DNA of 64,000 bases from Marivirga tractuosa DSM 4126 (GTDB taxonomy: Bacteria; Bacteroidota; Bacteroidia; Cytophagales; Cyclobacteriaceae), in assembly GCF_000183425.1 (NCBI RefSeq), contig NC_014759.1, positions 3,813,001 through 3,877,000 of the forward strand, given 5' to 3'. The notes beneath the pieces are model-generated. The model made no database searches. It saw only the letters and a list, made by a program, of their open reading frames with translations, and was not told the DNA's origin. The translations under genes were made by a program, and so were the position numbers. How positions within the stretch are numbered: the first letter of the stretch is position 1; every line of letters begins with the position of its first letter. Positions 1 to 7,595 of the stretch are shown one piece after another.

Positions 1-1294
1 CATTAAACCCATCAATTTTGCCCAATTCATCCGTTCGGCTTTTAGCAGTGGCAAACATATCTTCCATCAAATCATCTGCATCTACCACAGTACCCTCTCT
101 GGATTTCATTTTACCTGTTGGTAAATCTACCATACCGTAAGATAAATGGTAGCAATTTTCTGCCCATTTATAGCCTAATTTAGCTAAAATAATGAAGAGT
201 ACTTTAAAATGATATTCTTGCTCATTTCCTACTGTATAGATTTGTTGTTCAATTTTAGGAAAATCTCTATAGCGCAAAATGGCAGTTCCAATATCTTGCG
301 TCATATAAACAGAAGTTCCGTCTTTTCTGAGCAATAATTTCTCATCCAAGCCATCTTCTGTCAAATCAATCCAAACAGAACCATCTTCCTTTTTATAAGC
401 TAAGCCTTCTTCTACTGCGCGTAGTACTTCTTCTTTCCCTAATGAGAAAGTTTGGGATTCGTAATATAACTTATCAAAATCTACGCCCATGGTTTTGTAT
501 GTATTTTCAAAACCTTTATAAACCCATCCGTTCATCTTTTCCCAAAGGGCATAAGTTTCAGGCTCTTTTTGCTCCCATTTCAGCAACATTTCCTGTGCTT
601 CTTTCATAATTGGAGCTTCTTTCTCAGCTTCTTCTTTAGTCTTCCCAGCCTCTACCAACTCAGCAATCTGAGCTTTATATTTTTGATCGAAAATCACATA
701 GTATTTCCCCACCAATTTATCACCTTTCATTCCACTTGATTCAGGTGTTTCACCTTCACCAAATTTCTGCCATGCCACCATGGATTTACAGATGTGAATC
801 CCTCTGTCGTTAATAATTTGAACTTTATGGACTTTATTTCCATTAGCTTTTAGAATTTGGGCAACGGAATAGCCCAAAAAATTATTTCTTAAATGGCCTA
901 AGTGCAAGGGTTTATTGGTATTGGGAGAGGAATACTCTACCATTACTTCCCTTCCAGTTTCTGCTTTGAATCCGAAATTAGGAGTATTCAAAATATCAGA
1001 AGCAATTTGCAACCATACCTTATCAGCAAATACAATATTTAAAAAGCCTTTCACCACATTAAACCCACTTACCAATTCAGAATTCTCTTGCATGAATTCA
1101 CCTATAGCCTTAGCGGTCTGTTCTGGGCTTAATTTTGAAAAGCGTCCTAATGGAAAGCAAACTAAGGTATGGCTTCCTTCGAATTCTTTTCTTGTTGGCT
1201 GAATTTGAATAAGGTTTTCATCCAAATCTTGTTCAAATAGAGATTTGAATGCTTTTAAGGATAGTGATTTAAGTTCTTCTGTTAAATTTAACAT
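1..1294 (-). CDS. argS: Arginyl-tRNA synthetase, partial (C-terminus beyond window)
   Basis: This class I aminoacyl-tRNA synthetase charges tRNA-Arg with arginine. I translated the open frame leftward from the ATG at 1294-1292, and it stays open to base 1, giving about 431 residues of an enzyme that is usually near 590. The N-terminal region is followed by the class I signature HLGHLRN near residue 130, preceded by EYSSPNTNKPLHLGHL. A KMSKS equivalent, KMKSREGT, lies near residue 394. The missing piece should be the anticodon-binding DALR domain. The gene starts 36 bases after the CtlX-like gene on the same strand and is probably the last of a three-gene leftward operon of arginine-related functions. 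Identification is secure; only the 3' end is lost. Confidence 0.95.
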   Translation of the reverse strand, partial: MLNLTEELKSLSLKAFKSLFEQDLDENLIQIQPTRKEFEGSHTLVCFPLGRFSKLSPEQTAKAIGEFMQENSELVSGFNVVKGFLNIVFADKVWLQIASDILNTPNFGFKAETGREVMVEYSSPNTNKPLHLGHLRNNFLGYSVAQILKANGNKVHKVQIINDRGIHICKSMVAWQKFGEGETPESSGMKGDKLVGKYYVIFDQKYKAQIAELVEAGKTKEEAEKEAPIMKEAQEMLLKWEQKEPETYALWEKMNGWVYKGFENTYKTMGVDFDKLYYESQTFSLGKEEVLRAVEEGLAYKKEDGSVWIDLTEDGLDEKLLLRKDGTSVYMTQDIGTAILRYRDFPKIEQQIYTVGNEQEYHFKVLFIILAKLGYKWAENCYHLSYGMVDLPTGKMKSREGTVVDADDLMEDMFATAKSRTDELGKIDGFN

Positions 1295-1330
1295 GATAGA
1301 GAATTATTTAATAGATAGTGAATTGAATGA

Positions 1331-2275
1331 TTAAGCTTTGGGTAAAAATACTTCTGCCATCATGCACCTGGCACTTCCACCACCTAAGGCTTCAATAGTA
1401 TCCAATGAGCTACTTATAATTTCGCAATATTTTTCAATTCTTTTAACCTGTTCTTCATTCAACGACTGATGCGCAGCGGCTGACATCACTAAATAAGGCT
1501 TTCCGTCAGTACCATTTACTTGCAGCATATTTCCTGCAAAGTGGTGCTTTTGCTTTTCGCTTATTTCAATTACTTCTTTACCACTATTATGTAAACTTTC
1601 AATAACGGTTTTTCTTTCTTCTTTATCATCAATAGATTTTGCGCAGAGAATAGCAAAATCATTGGCAATACACATCATTACATTGGTGTGGTAGATAGGC
1701 AATCTTTTGCCATCCACAGTTTGATTTGCTGTAAATTTTATGGCTTTATAGCCAAATTTATCACAGAACTCATCTAGAACCTTTTCATCTGTTCTGAGCG
1801 AAATTGCTATATAGACTAACCTGTTTGGACGGTCTAAGATCATACTGCCAGTACCTTCCAAAAAGCGATCTTCGGCTTCATGATGTGAAAAATCTATAAT
1901 CTCACTTATTTTCAGACCTTCCTTAGTTTGAAGCTTTTCCAAAATATCTGGCCTCCGCTCTAGTCTTCTGTTAGGAGCATACATAGGATATAAACCTACT
2001 TTTCCATCTTCATGAAAAGAAACCCAGTTGTTAGGGAATATAGAATCAGGAGTGCTTGGTTCAGGGGTGTCTTCTACCACAATCACATTGATATTTTTGC
2101 TTCTGAGCATTTCAACAAAATGATCAAATTCATTAGCGGCTTTTAATTGTATTTCGGATGCACTTAATCCTTCAATTGCTTTTTGGTAATAATTATTCAC
2201 AGCAGTTTGTTCATTGAATCTGAACTGAACTGGTCGAACCATCATTAATGTATTGGTACTTTGGTTATTTTCCAT
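1331..2275 (-). CDS. Citrulline hydrolase (CtlX)-type guanidino-modifying enzyme
   Basis: This 314-residue cytosolic protein belongs to the amidinotransferase/arginine deiminase fold, close to the CtlX group known to hydrolyse citrulline to ornithine. I see an N-terminal IFPNNWVSFH segment, an LEGTGS motif near residue 140, a candidate catalytic histidine in YHTNVMM near residue 196, and a C-terminal nucleophile in GGGSARCMMAE near residue 304. An upstream TTG at 2293 would add six residues, but the ATG at 2275 is a better start. It lies 33 bases after the deiminase-like gene and 36 before argS, so the three are probably co-transcribed. Family assignment is firm. Substrate (citrulline or arginine) is inferred. 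Confidence 0.8.
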   Translation of the reverse strand: MENNQSTNTLMMVRPVQFRFNEQTAVNNYYQKAIEGLSASEIQLKAANEFDHFVEMLRSKNINVIVVEDTPEPSTPDSIFPNNWVSFHEDGKVGLYPMYAPNRRLERRPDILEKLQTKEGLKISEIIDFSHHEAEDRFLEGTGSMILDRPNRLVYIAISLRTDEKVLDEFCDKFGYKAIKFTANQTVDGKRLPIYHTNVMMCIANDFAILCAKSIDDKEERKTVIESLHNSGKEVIEISEKQKHHFAGNMLQVNGTDGKPYLVMSAAAHQSLNEEQVKRIEKYCEIISSSLDTIEALGGGSARCMMAEVFLPKA

Positions 2276-2308
2276 CTGATTAAAAATTTTCAAAAAGAAT
2301 AAAATTAT

Positions 2309-3226
2309 TTATTTGGCTCTTTCAAGCGGTAATGTTGAACATCTTAACAATCCTTCCATTTTAGAAATTTCAGCGTAAGGCACTTTTTCAACCGTATATC
2401 CTTTTTCTTCCAAAATGCCTGCCAGTCGAGTGAATTTCTCTTCTAAAACCACTACTTTAGGGCTGATAGAGAAAACATTAGAGTTCATTTCGTACATCTC
2501 ATCCCTAGTGATATGGATAAGATTATCTTCACCAAAATAATCTTTAAGGTAATTATAATCTTCCTCTAACTTGAACCCATCCTTATAAATTATAGCTTGG
2601 TTTTCACCAATAGGCTGAAAACAGCAATCTAAATGCAGGGCATTGTCTTTGGCTACCTGATCTGATTTATTAAGTTGAAACCCTTTTACTGTTTTGTTTG
2701 GGAATTCATGGGCAAGAAATTCTAATCCGGCTCTATTGGTCCTCGCTACAATGTATTTTTCAAAATCTTCTTTTTCAGAATAGCCTACGAAAATGTGGTC
2801 TTTCCAAGGCATGACATCTCCACCTTCTACCCTTACTTCTTCCGGAACCGTCACAATTTGCTCAGGATTAATTTGCTCTAAAACATATTGAATGCCTTTG
2901 ATTTCCTCTTTTCGGTCTTTCAAGATTCTTGGTTTGATGAATTTATTTTCAATCACAAAGCCAATATCTCTTGAGAAAATCTGATTATAATCTTCTATAA
3001 TTTCAGGGCGGTAAACTTTTACTCCGTGTTTCTCTAAAACTTTTGCAAATGCCTCCATTTCCTTCACCATATCGGCTTCTTTGGGATAAGTCCCTGCAGC
3101 AATATGTTCTTTAGACTTAGGGTCATAGGCATCATCCAGATTGGGGACATCCCCAACGCCTTTGGCAGTTCCTACTATCACAGCCCTCAATGGGGAGGTC
3201 TCATCGTTTACAAATACATTTATCAT
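2309..3226 (-). CDS. Arginine deiminase / DDAH-family hydrolase
   Basis: This 305-residue protein has the pentein (guanidino-group-modifying) fold. Visible landmarks are FSRDIGF near residues 84-90, VEGGDVMPW near 133-141 with the acidic residue of the triad, ALHLDCCF near 196-203 with the candidate catalytic histidine H198, and LLRCSTLP near the C-terminus with nucleophile C296. These match arginine deiminase and dimethylarginine dimethylaminohydrolase relatives, but the protein is shorter than ArcA (about 400 residues). It is the first gene of the leftward group with the CtlX-like protein and argS, and is divergent from the decarboxylase. The likely reaction is hydrolysis of arginine or a substituted arginine to citrulline. 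The exact substrate cannot be read from sequence. Confidence 0.75.
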   Translation of the reverse strand: MINVFVNDETSPLRAVIVGTAKGVGDVPNLDDAYDPKSKEHIAAGTYPKEADMVKEMEAFAKVLEKHGVKVYRPEIIEDYNQIFSRDIGFVIENKFIKPRILKDRKEEIKGIQYVLEQINPEQIVTVPEEVRVEGGDVMPWKDHIFVGYSEKEDFEKYIVARTNRAGLEFLAHEFPNKTVKGFQLNKSDQVAKDNALHLDCCFQPIGENQAIIYKDGFKLEEDYNYLKDYFGEDNLIHITRDEMYEMNSNVFSISPKVVVLEEKFTRLAGILEEKGYTVEKVPYAEISKMEGLLRCSTLPLERAK

Positions 3227-3280
3227 AAAAAATATTGAATTATTTAATAGAAAAACCCGAATGTTTCAGTGTTAAAATTT

Positions 3281-3288
3281 TAGTTTTG
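3281..3288 (+). promoter_or_regulatory. Possible Bacteroidota -7 box for the decarboxylase gene
   Basis: TAGTTTTG fits the Bacteroidota -7 consensus TAnnTTTG and lies 58 bases upstream of the ATG at 3347, in a 120-base divergent intergenic region. No convincing -33 TTTG is present at the usual distance. The box is followed at once by TTTGCAAAGATTGCAAAT, which holds two TTGCAA half-sites and could be an operator. Confidence 0.35.
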
Positions 3289-3346
3289 CAAAGATTGCAA
3301 ATATAATTCAATATTGCATTTCAACACCGTACTAAACTTTAGTTGA

Positions 3347-4735
3347 ATGAAGAGTTACATAGATTTAATAGAACAAACCTTTTATTGGCCTCAAAAAGAA
3401 TTTAACGTTGAGGATAATGCCTTAAAATTCCATGATGTCCCTTTAATGGATATTATTGAAAAATATGGCACTCCTCTAAAACTGACCTACCTACCTAAGA
3501 TTAGTCAAAATATAAATCAAGCAAGAGAGTATTTTGCAAATGCATTTAAGAAATTAAATTACAAAGGAGAATATACTTATTGTTATTGCACAAAATCTTC
3601 GCATTTCTCTTTTGTAATGGAAGAAGCCCTGAAAGCGGGCGTCCATATGGAAACTTCATCCTCTTTTGATATTCCGATTGTAAAGAAATTGCATGAGAAG
3701 GGATTGTTGACCAAGCAACATTATGTGGTCTGCAATGGTTTTAAAAGACCACTATATAGACAGTACATCAATGAGTTGATCAACGATGGTTTCGAAAATG
3801 TGGTGCCTGTTTTGGATGATTTGAACGAGATTGACAGCTATGAGGCCGAAGCTAAAAATCCTTATAAAGTAGGAATTAGGATAGCTTCAGATGAAGAGCC
3901 TACTTTTGAGTTTTATACCAGCCGATTGGGGATTCGCTACAATGATGTGATTGATTTATATCAAAATAAAATTGCAAAAAGTGAAAAGGCTAAGCTTAAA
4001 ATGCTCCATTTTTTCATTAATACTGGGATAAAGGACACGGCTTACTATTGGAGTGAATTAGGCCGATTTATTGATAAGTATTGCGAGCTGAAAAAAATAG
4101 CTCCAGAATTAGATACTATCGATATTGGAGGAGGTTTTCCAATCAAAACTTCTCTGGGCTTTGAATATGATTACCAATATATGGTCGATCAGATTGTGGA
4201 GAATATTCAATGGATTTGTGAGAAGAATAATGTGGAAACTCCTCACATCATGACAGAATTTGGGAGTTACACGGTAGGGGAGAGCGGTGCCACTATTTAT
4301 TCTATACTTGATCAGAAGCTTCAAAATGACAAAGAGCTTTGGTATATGATAGATGGATCATTTATTACGCATTTACCAGATGTTTGGGGTTTAAACCAGA
4401 AATTTATTTTGATGGCAATTAATAACTGGAACGAGCCATTTCATAAAGTGAAAATGGGAGGTTTGACCTGCGATTCTATGGATTATTATAATTCGGAAGC
4501 TCATTCCTTCGAGGTATTCTTACCTAAGGTGGAGAGAAATGAACAGCAATATGTAGGCTTTTTCCATACTGGGGCTTATCAAGAATCATTAGGGGGCTAT
4601 GGTGGAATTCAGCATTGTTTGATTCCAGCACCAAAGCATGTTTTGGTAGATAAGGATGAAGAGGGAAATATAACAACTAAGCTTTTTGCTGAAGAGCAAA
4701 CCAGTGAAAGTATGTTGAAGATATTGGGATATTAA
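3347..4735 (+). CDS. PLP-dependent arginine decarboxylase (Orn/Lys/Arg decarboxylase class 2 fold)
   Basis: This 462-residue protein belongs to the alanine-racemase-fold (fold III) PLP decarboxylases and matches the short form usually called arginine decarboxylase in Bacteroidota. It would convert arginine to agmatine, the entry to polyamines. The PLP lysine is expected at K83 in YCTKSSHF. IDIGGGFPI near residues 258-266 resembles the glycine-rich phosphate-binding loop. TCDSMDYY near 374-381 holds the active-site cysteine and aspartate typical of this fold. It is shorter than E. coli SpeA (about 658 residues). It is transcribed away from the two guanidino hydrolases and argS, which supports an arginine substrate. 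Carboxynorspermidine or diaminopimelate decarboxylation is an alternative. Confidence 0.75.
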   Translation: MKSYIDLIEQTFYWPQKEFNVEDNALKFHDVPLMDIIEKYGTPLKLTYLPKISQNINQAREYFANAFKKLNYKGEYTYCYCTKSSHFSFVMEEALKAGVHMETSSSFDIPIVKKLHEKGLLTKQHYVVCNGFKRPLYRQYINELINDGFENVVPVLDDLNEIDSYEAEAKNPYKVGIRIASDEEPTFEFYTSRLGIRYNDVIDLYQNKIAKSEKAKLKMLHFFINTGIKDTAYYWSELGRFIDKYCELKKIAPELDTIDIGGGFPIKTSLGFEYDYQYMVDQIVENIQWICEKNNVETPHIMTEFGSYTVGESGATIYSILDQKLQNDKELWYMIDGSFITHLPDVWGLNQKFILMAINNWNEPFHKVKMGGLTCDSMDYYNSEAHSFEVFLPKVERNEQQYVGFFHTGAYQESLGGYGGIQHCLIPAPKHVLVDKDEEGNITTKLFAEEQTSESMLKILGY

Positions 4736-4738
4736 GGT

Positions 4739-5947
4739 CTAATGCCCCAAAGCTAAAGGAAGTACAAAAGAGAACGTACTTCCTTTATTTTCCTCTGATT
4801 CAATATTTAAGTCAGTTTTGTGGATTGATAAAAACTCTCTGACAAGTTGTAATCCTAAACCAGTACCTTTTTCGTTCCTAGTTCCTTTCGTTGATATTTT
4901 CTTATCCTTTAATTTCAGCCTCTTTAATAAATCATTTGGTATTCCTACCCCAGTATCAATCACTTTAATGACAGCTTTCTTATTGTCAGTCTCCTCTATA
5001 TCCACTTTAACCAAACCATTTTCCGTGAATTTAATGGCATTATTAATTAGATTACGTAATACAAACCTGATCATGGATAGATCCGCAACCACTTTAAGAT
5101 CATCACCAATACCACATTTCAATTCAATATCTTTATCTAAGGCATTCCCCTCAAATAAACTGCAAATTTCTAAAACTACATCTTTAATATTTATCTCAAC
5201 GAAATTTACATCGTTGGTACTTCTTGACCATTCCAATAAATTCTCAACTAACTCATCTAAGCTATTTAGATTGTTTTTTACTAAAGGAAATAACTGAGCC
5301 AAGTCTTCTGGCCTATTTGCATCTATATATTTGGAATTAAGATAGGCACGCATGCTTTTTATTGGGCCCTTTAAATCATGCGAAATGATACTAGTAATTT
5401 GGCTATTAAGCTCATTCAGTGATTGTAATTTTTCATTAGTGGATTCTAATCTAAGTTTTTTATCTCTCAATTCAATTAATTTCGAAGCTTGCCCTCCCAA
5501 AATTCTCAAGGCCCTAATTTGTGTTTCATCTAGACTTTTTGGCTCTGAATCAATAACACACAAAGTACCAAGGTTAAATCCATTCTCTGACTTAATAGGC
5601 ATACCTGCATAGAATCTAATGCTAGGATCATCAACTACTAATGGATTATCATAAAATCTCTCATCGGCTACTGCGTTTTCTATTATGAAAATATCATCTC
5701 CATGAATGGCATGGCCGCAGAATGAAACATCTCTATGAGTAGAATCCACTGAAACACCTTTTTTGGATTTAAACCATTGCCTGTCAGCATCAACTAAAGT
5801 TACTAAAGAAATCGGCACTCCGCAGATAATAGAGGCAAGCTCTACTAATTCGTCAAAATCCTTTTCTTGTTCAGAATCTAGTATATTTAACCTGCGGAGT
5901 TCCTTTAATCTCTCATTTTCATTATCTGGGATTTTCGGCTTCTGCAT
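4739..5947 (-). CDS. GAF-domain sensor histidine kinase
   Basis: This 402-residue soluble protein has an N-terminal GAF domain (about residues 20-160), with ISLVTLVDADRQWFKSK and the GTLCVID motif typical of GAF proteins fused to kinases. A short coiled linker follows. The dimerisation/phosphoacceptor helix carries IISHDLKGPIKS, with the H-box histidine near residue 190. The ATPase domain has the N box (LRNLINNAIKF), G1 (VIDTGVGIP) and G2 (GTGLGLQLV). There is no membrane segment and no receiver domain, and no response regulator is adjacent, so the signal and partner are unknown. The 3' end lies 3 bases from the convergent decarboxylase gene. I chose the ATG at 5947 over a TTG five codons upstream. 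Confidence 0.88.
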   Translation of the reverse strand: MQKPKIPDNENERLKELRRLNILDSEQEKDFDELVELASIICGVPISLVTLVDADRQWFKSKKGVSVDSTHRDVSFCGHAIHGDDIFIIENAVADERFYDNPLVVDDPSIRFYAGMPIKSENGFNLGTLCVIDSEPKSLDETQIRALRILGGQASKLIELRDKKLRLESTNEKLQSLNELNSQITSIISHDLKGPIKSMRAYLNSKYIDANRPEDLAQLFPLVKNNLNSLDELVENLLEWSRSTNDVNFVEINIKDVVLEICSLFEGNALDKDIELKCGIGDDLKVVADLSMIRFVLRNLINNAIKFTENGLVKVDIEETDNKKAVIKVIDTGVGIPNDLLKRLKLKDKKISTKGTRNEKGTGLGLQLVREFLSIHKTDLNIESEENKGSTFSFVLPLALGH

Positions 5948-6028
5948 CTCTTTTGTTTTCAATAGTCAATTGAAGTTCAGGCTTTTTTAATAATAAACCA
6001 TCATTCAACAATCGTTATTTTAACAAAT

Positions 6029-6907
6029 TTACGATAATTGTGCTACTTCGGATTCTCTATTAATCTTTTTAACTAGCCCTTGTAACACCTTTCCAGGGCC
6101 ACTTTCAATAAAGATAGAAGCTCCATCCTGAACCATTTGGTGAACAGATTGTGTCCATTTTACGGGTGCTGTTAATTGTGCTATCAAGTTTTCTTTGATA
6201 GCTTCAATGTCTATAGAGCCCTGAGCATTTACATTTTGATATACTGGGCATTTGGGCTTATTAAATTTAGTCTCTTTTATCGCTTGTGCTAGTTCTTCTC
6301 TAGCCGGTTCCATTAATGGAGAATGAAATGCTCCACCAACGGGCAGCGGAAGAGCTCTTTTAGCTCCAGCTTCTTTCATTTTTTCACATGCAATTTCAAT
6401 ACCTTTGTTGGATCCTGAGATTACCAATTGCCCTGGACAATTATAATTAGCAGGAACTACAACTTCTTCCTCAATTTCAGCACATATTTTCTCTACCACT
6501 TCATCATCCAAACCTAAAACTGCAGCCATAGTCGAAGGATTTATTTCGCAAGCTTTTTGCATAGCCAGAGCTCTTTTATAAACTAATTTTAGGCCATCTT
6601 CAAATGATAAAGTACCATTGGCCACTAAAGCTGAGAACTCTCCCAAAGAGTGTCCGGCAACCATTTCAGGTTTGAAATCAGGGTGGACTATAGCGTTAAT
6701 AACAGAATGTAAAAAGACTGCTGGCTGTGTTACTCTGGTCTCCTTTAGTTCATCAGCAGTGCCTTCAAACATTATTTTAGTGATTTCGAAACCTAATATT
6801 TCATTAGCTTGATCAAACAGCTTTTTGGCTTCCCCATTATTTTCATATAATTCTTTTCCCATTCCTGGGTATTGGGCACCTTGTCCCGGAAATACATAAG
6901 CTTTCAT
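6029..6907 (-). CDS. fabD: Malonyl-CoA:ACP transacylase
   Basis: FabD moves malonyl from CoA to acyl carrier protein at the start of type II fatty acid synthesis. The 292-residue length is near the usual 305-310. The protein opens with the family signature VFPGQGAQYPGMGKEL. It carries the nucleophile in AGHSLGEFSALV (S87), the catalytic histidine in GGAFHSPLM near residue 196, and the late ESGPGKVLQGLV segment. It stands alone here, without fabF, fabG or acpP. The 82 bases between it and the kinase gene downstream contain no obvious terminator. Identification is secure. Confidence 0.96.
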   Translation of the reverse strand: MKAYVFPGQGAQYPGMGKELYENNGEAKKLFDQANEILGFEITKIMFEGTADELKETRVTQPAVFLHSVINAIVHPDFKPEMVAGHSLGEFSALVANGTLSFEDGLKLVYKRALAMQKACEINPSTMAAVLGLDDEVVEKICAEIEEEVVVPANYNCPGQLVISGSNKGIEIACEKMKEAGAKRALPLPVGGAFHSPLMEPAREELAQAIKETKFNKPKCPVYQNVNAQGSIDIEAIKENLIAQLTAPVKWTQSVHQMVQDGASIFIESGPGKVLQGLVKKINRESEVAQLS

Positions 6908-7190
6908 GTGTATAGTTGTTTTTAAGTTAAACTATGAAATTCGCAACAAATCTTTTTTCTGCCAGACGCAACAAAGAAATCCTGGGTTATCCAGTTGGAT
7001 TCTTAAGATTTATACTCATTTCATAAAAATTGTTTAATTATTTATCTTCAAAACGTAAATTTTGTGGCAAGTTATAAACTTTTCCAAAGTTTGAGCAAAT
7101 AATTACCTCCTCAAAGTACATTGGAAACTGAATCGAACTATTTTTAGAGAGCTGAGCTCAAACTTAAACTCAACTTTTTTATTAAACGGA

Positions 7191-7595
7191 TTAATCCATT
7201 TCCAAGAATCTATTCTTTATATCTTCAGTGGGCATTCTGCATTTATCTCTTTTACCAAACCATTTATAGCGGTTTTTGGCTATAAGTTCATAGATAAAAT
7301 CTCTAATGAATTTTGGTATGACAATAAAGACATAAAATACTTTCCAGGCTCCATCCAGATTTCGAGCGATTCTTAATGCGGCACTGCTTTTGGAGTATAA
7401 TTTACCAGATTCTAATAAAATGATGCTGTCGGTATTTTGAGAAATTGATTTAGGAATATGGCTGTCTGCTATTGACGATTGCAAGGGAGCAAATTTGAAA
7501 TAACTTTTTTTGTCTCTGTCAATTATAAAGTTGATTGCACCATTGCATAAATTACATAATCCATCGAAAAATATAATAGGTTTTTGATCTTCCAA
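7191..7595 (-). CDS. DCC family (DUF393) thiol-disulfide oxidoreductase-like protein
   Basis: This 134-residue protein has the DUF393 signature: FFDGLCNLCNGAINFI with a CxxC pair at C14 and C17, then FKFAPLQS, and YSKSSAALRIARNLDG. The family is named for its DxxCxxC motif and is thought to have a thioredoxin-like fold; its role is not established. The start is a TTG at 7595-7593 that directly abuts the TAA stop of the upstream 929-residue gene. No ATG lies nearby, so translation is probably coupled to that gene. The pairing with a T9SS-exported protein may be accidental. Family membership is firm and function is not. Confidence 0.85.
   Translation of the reverse strand: MEDQKPIIFFDGLCNLCNGAINFIIDRDKKSYFKFAPLQSSIADSHIPKSISQNTDSIILLESGKLYSKSSAALRIARNLDGAWKVFYVFIVIPKFIRDFIYELIAKNRYKWFGKRDKCRMPTEDIKNRFLEMD

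Noticed and set aside
4818..5297. 159-residue reading frame on the plus strand opposite the histidine kinase.
   Set aside because: Serine/leucine-rich antisense shadow of a well-supported kinase; no start signal or known domain.
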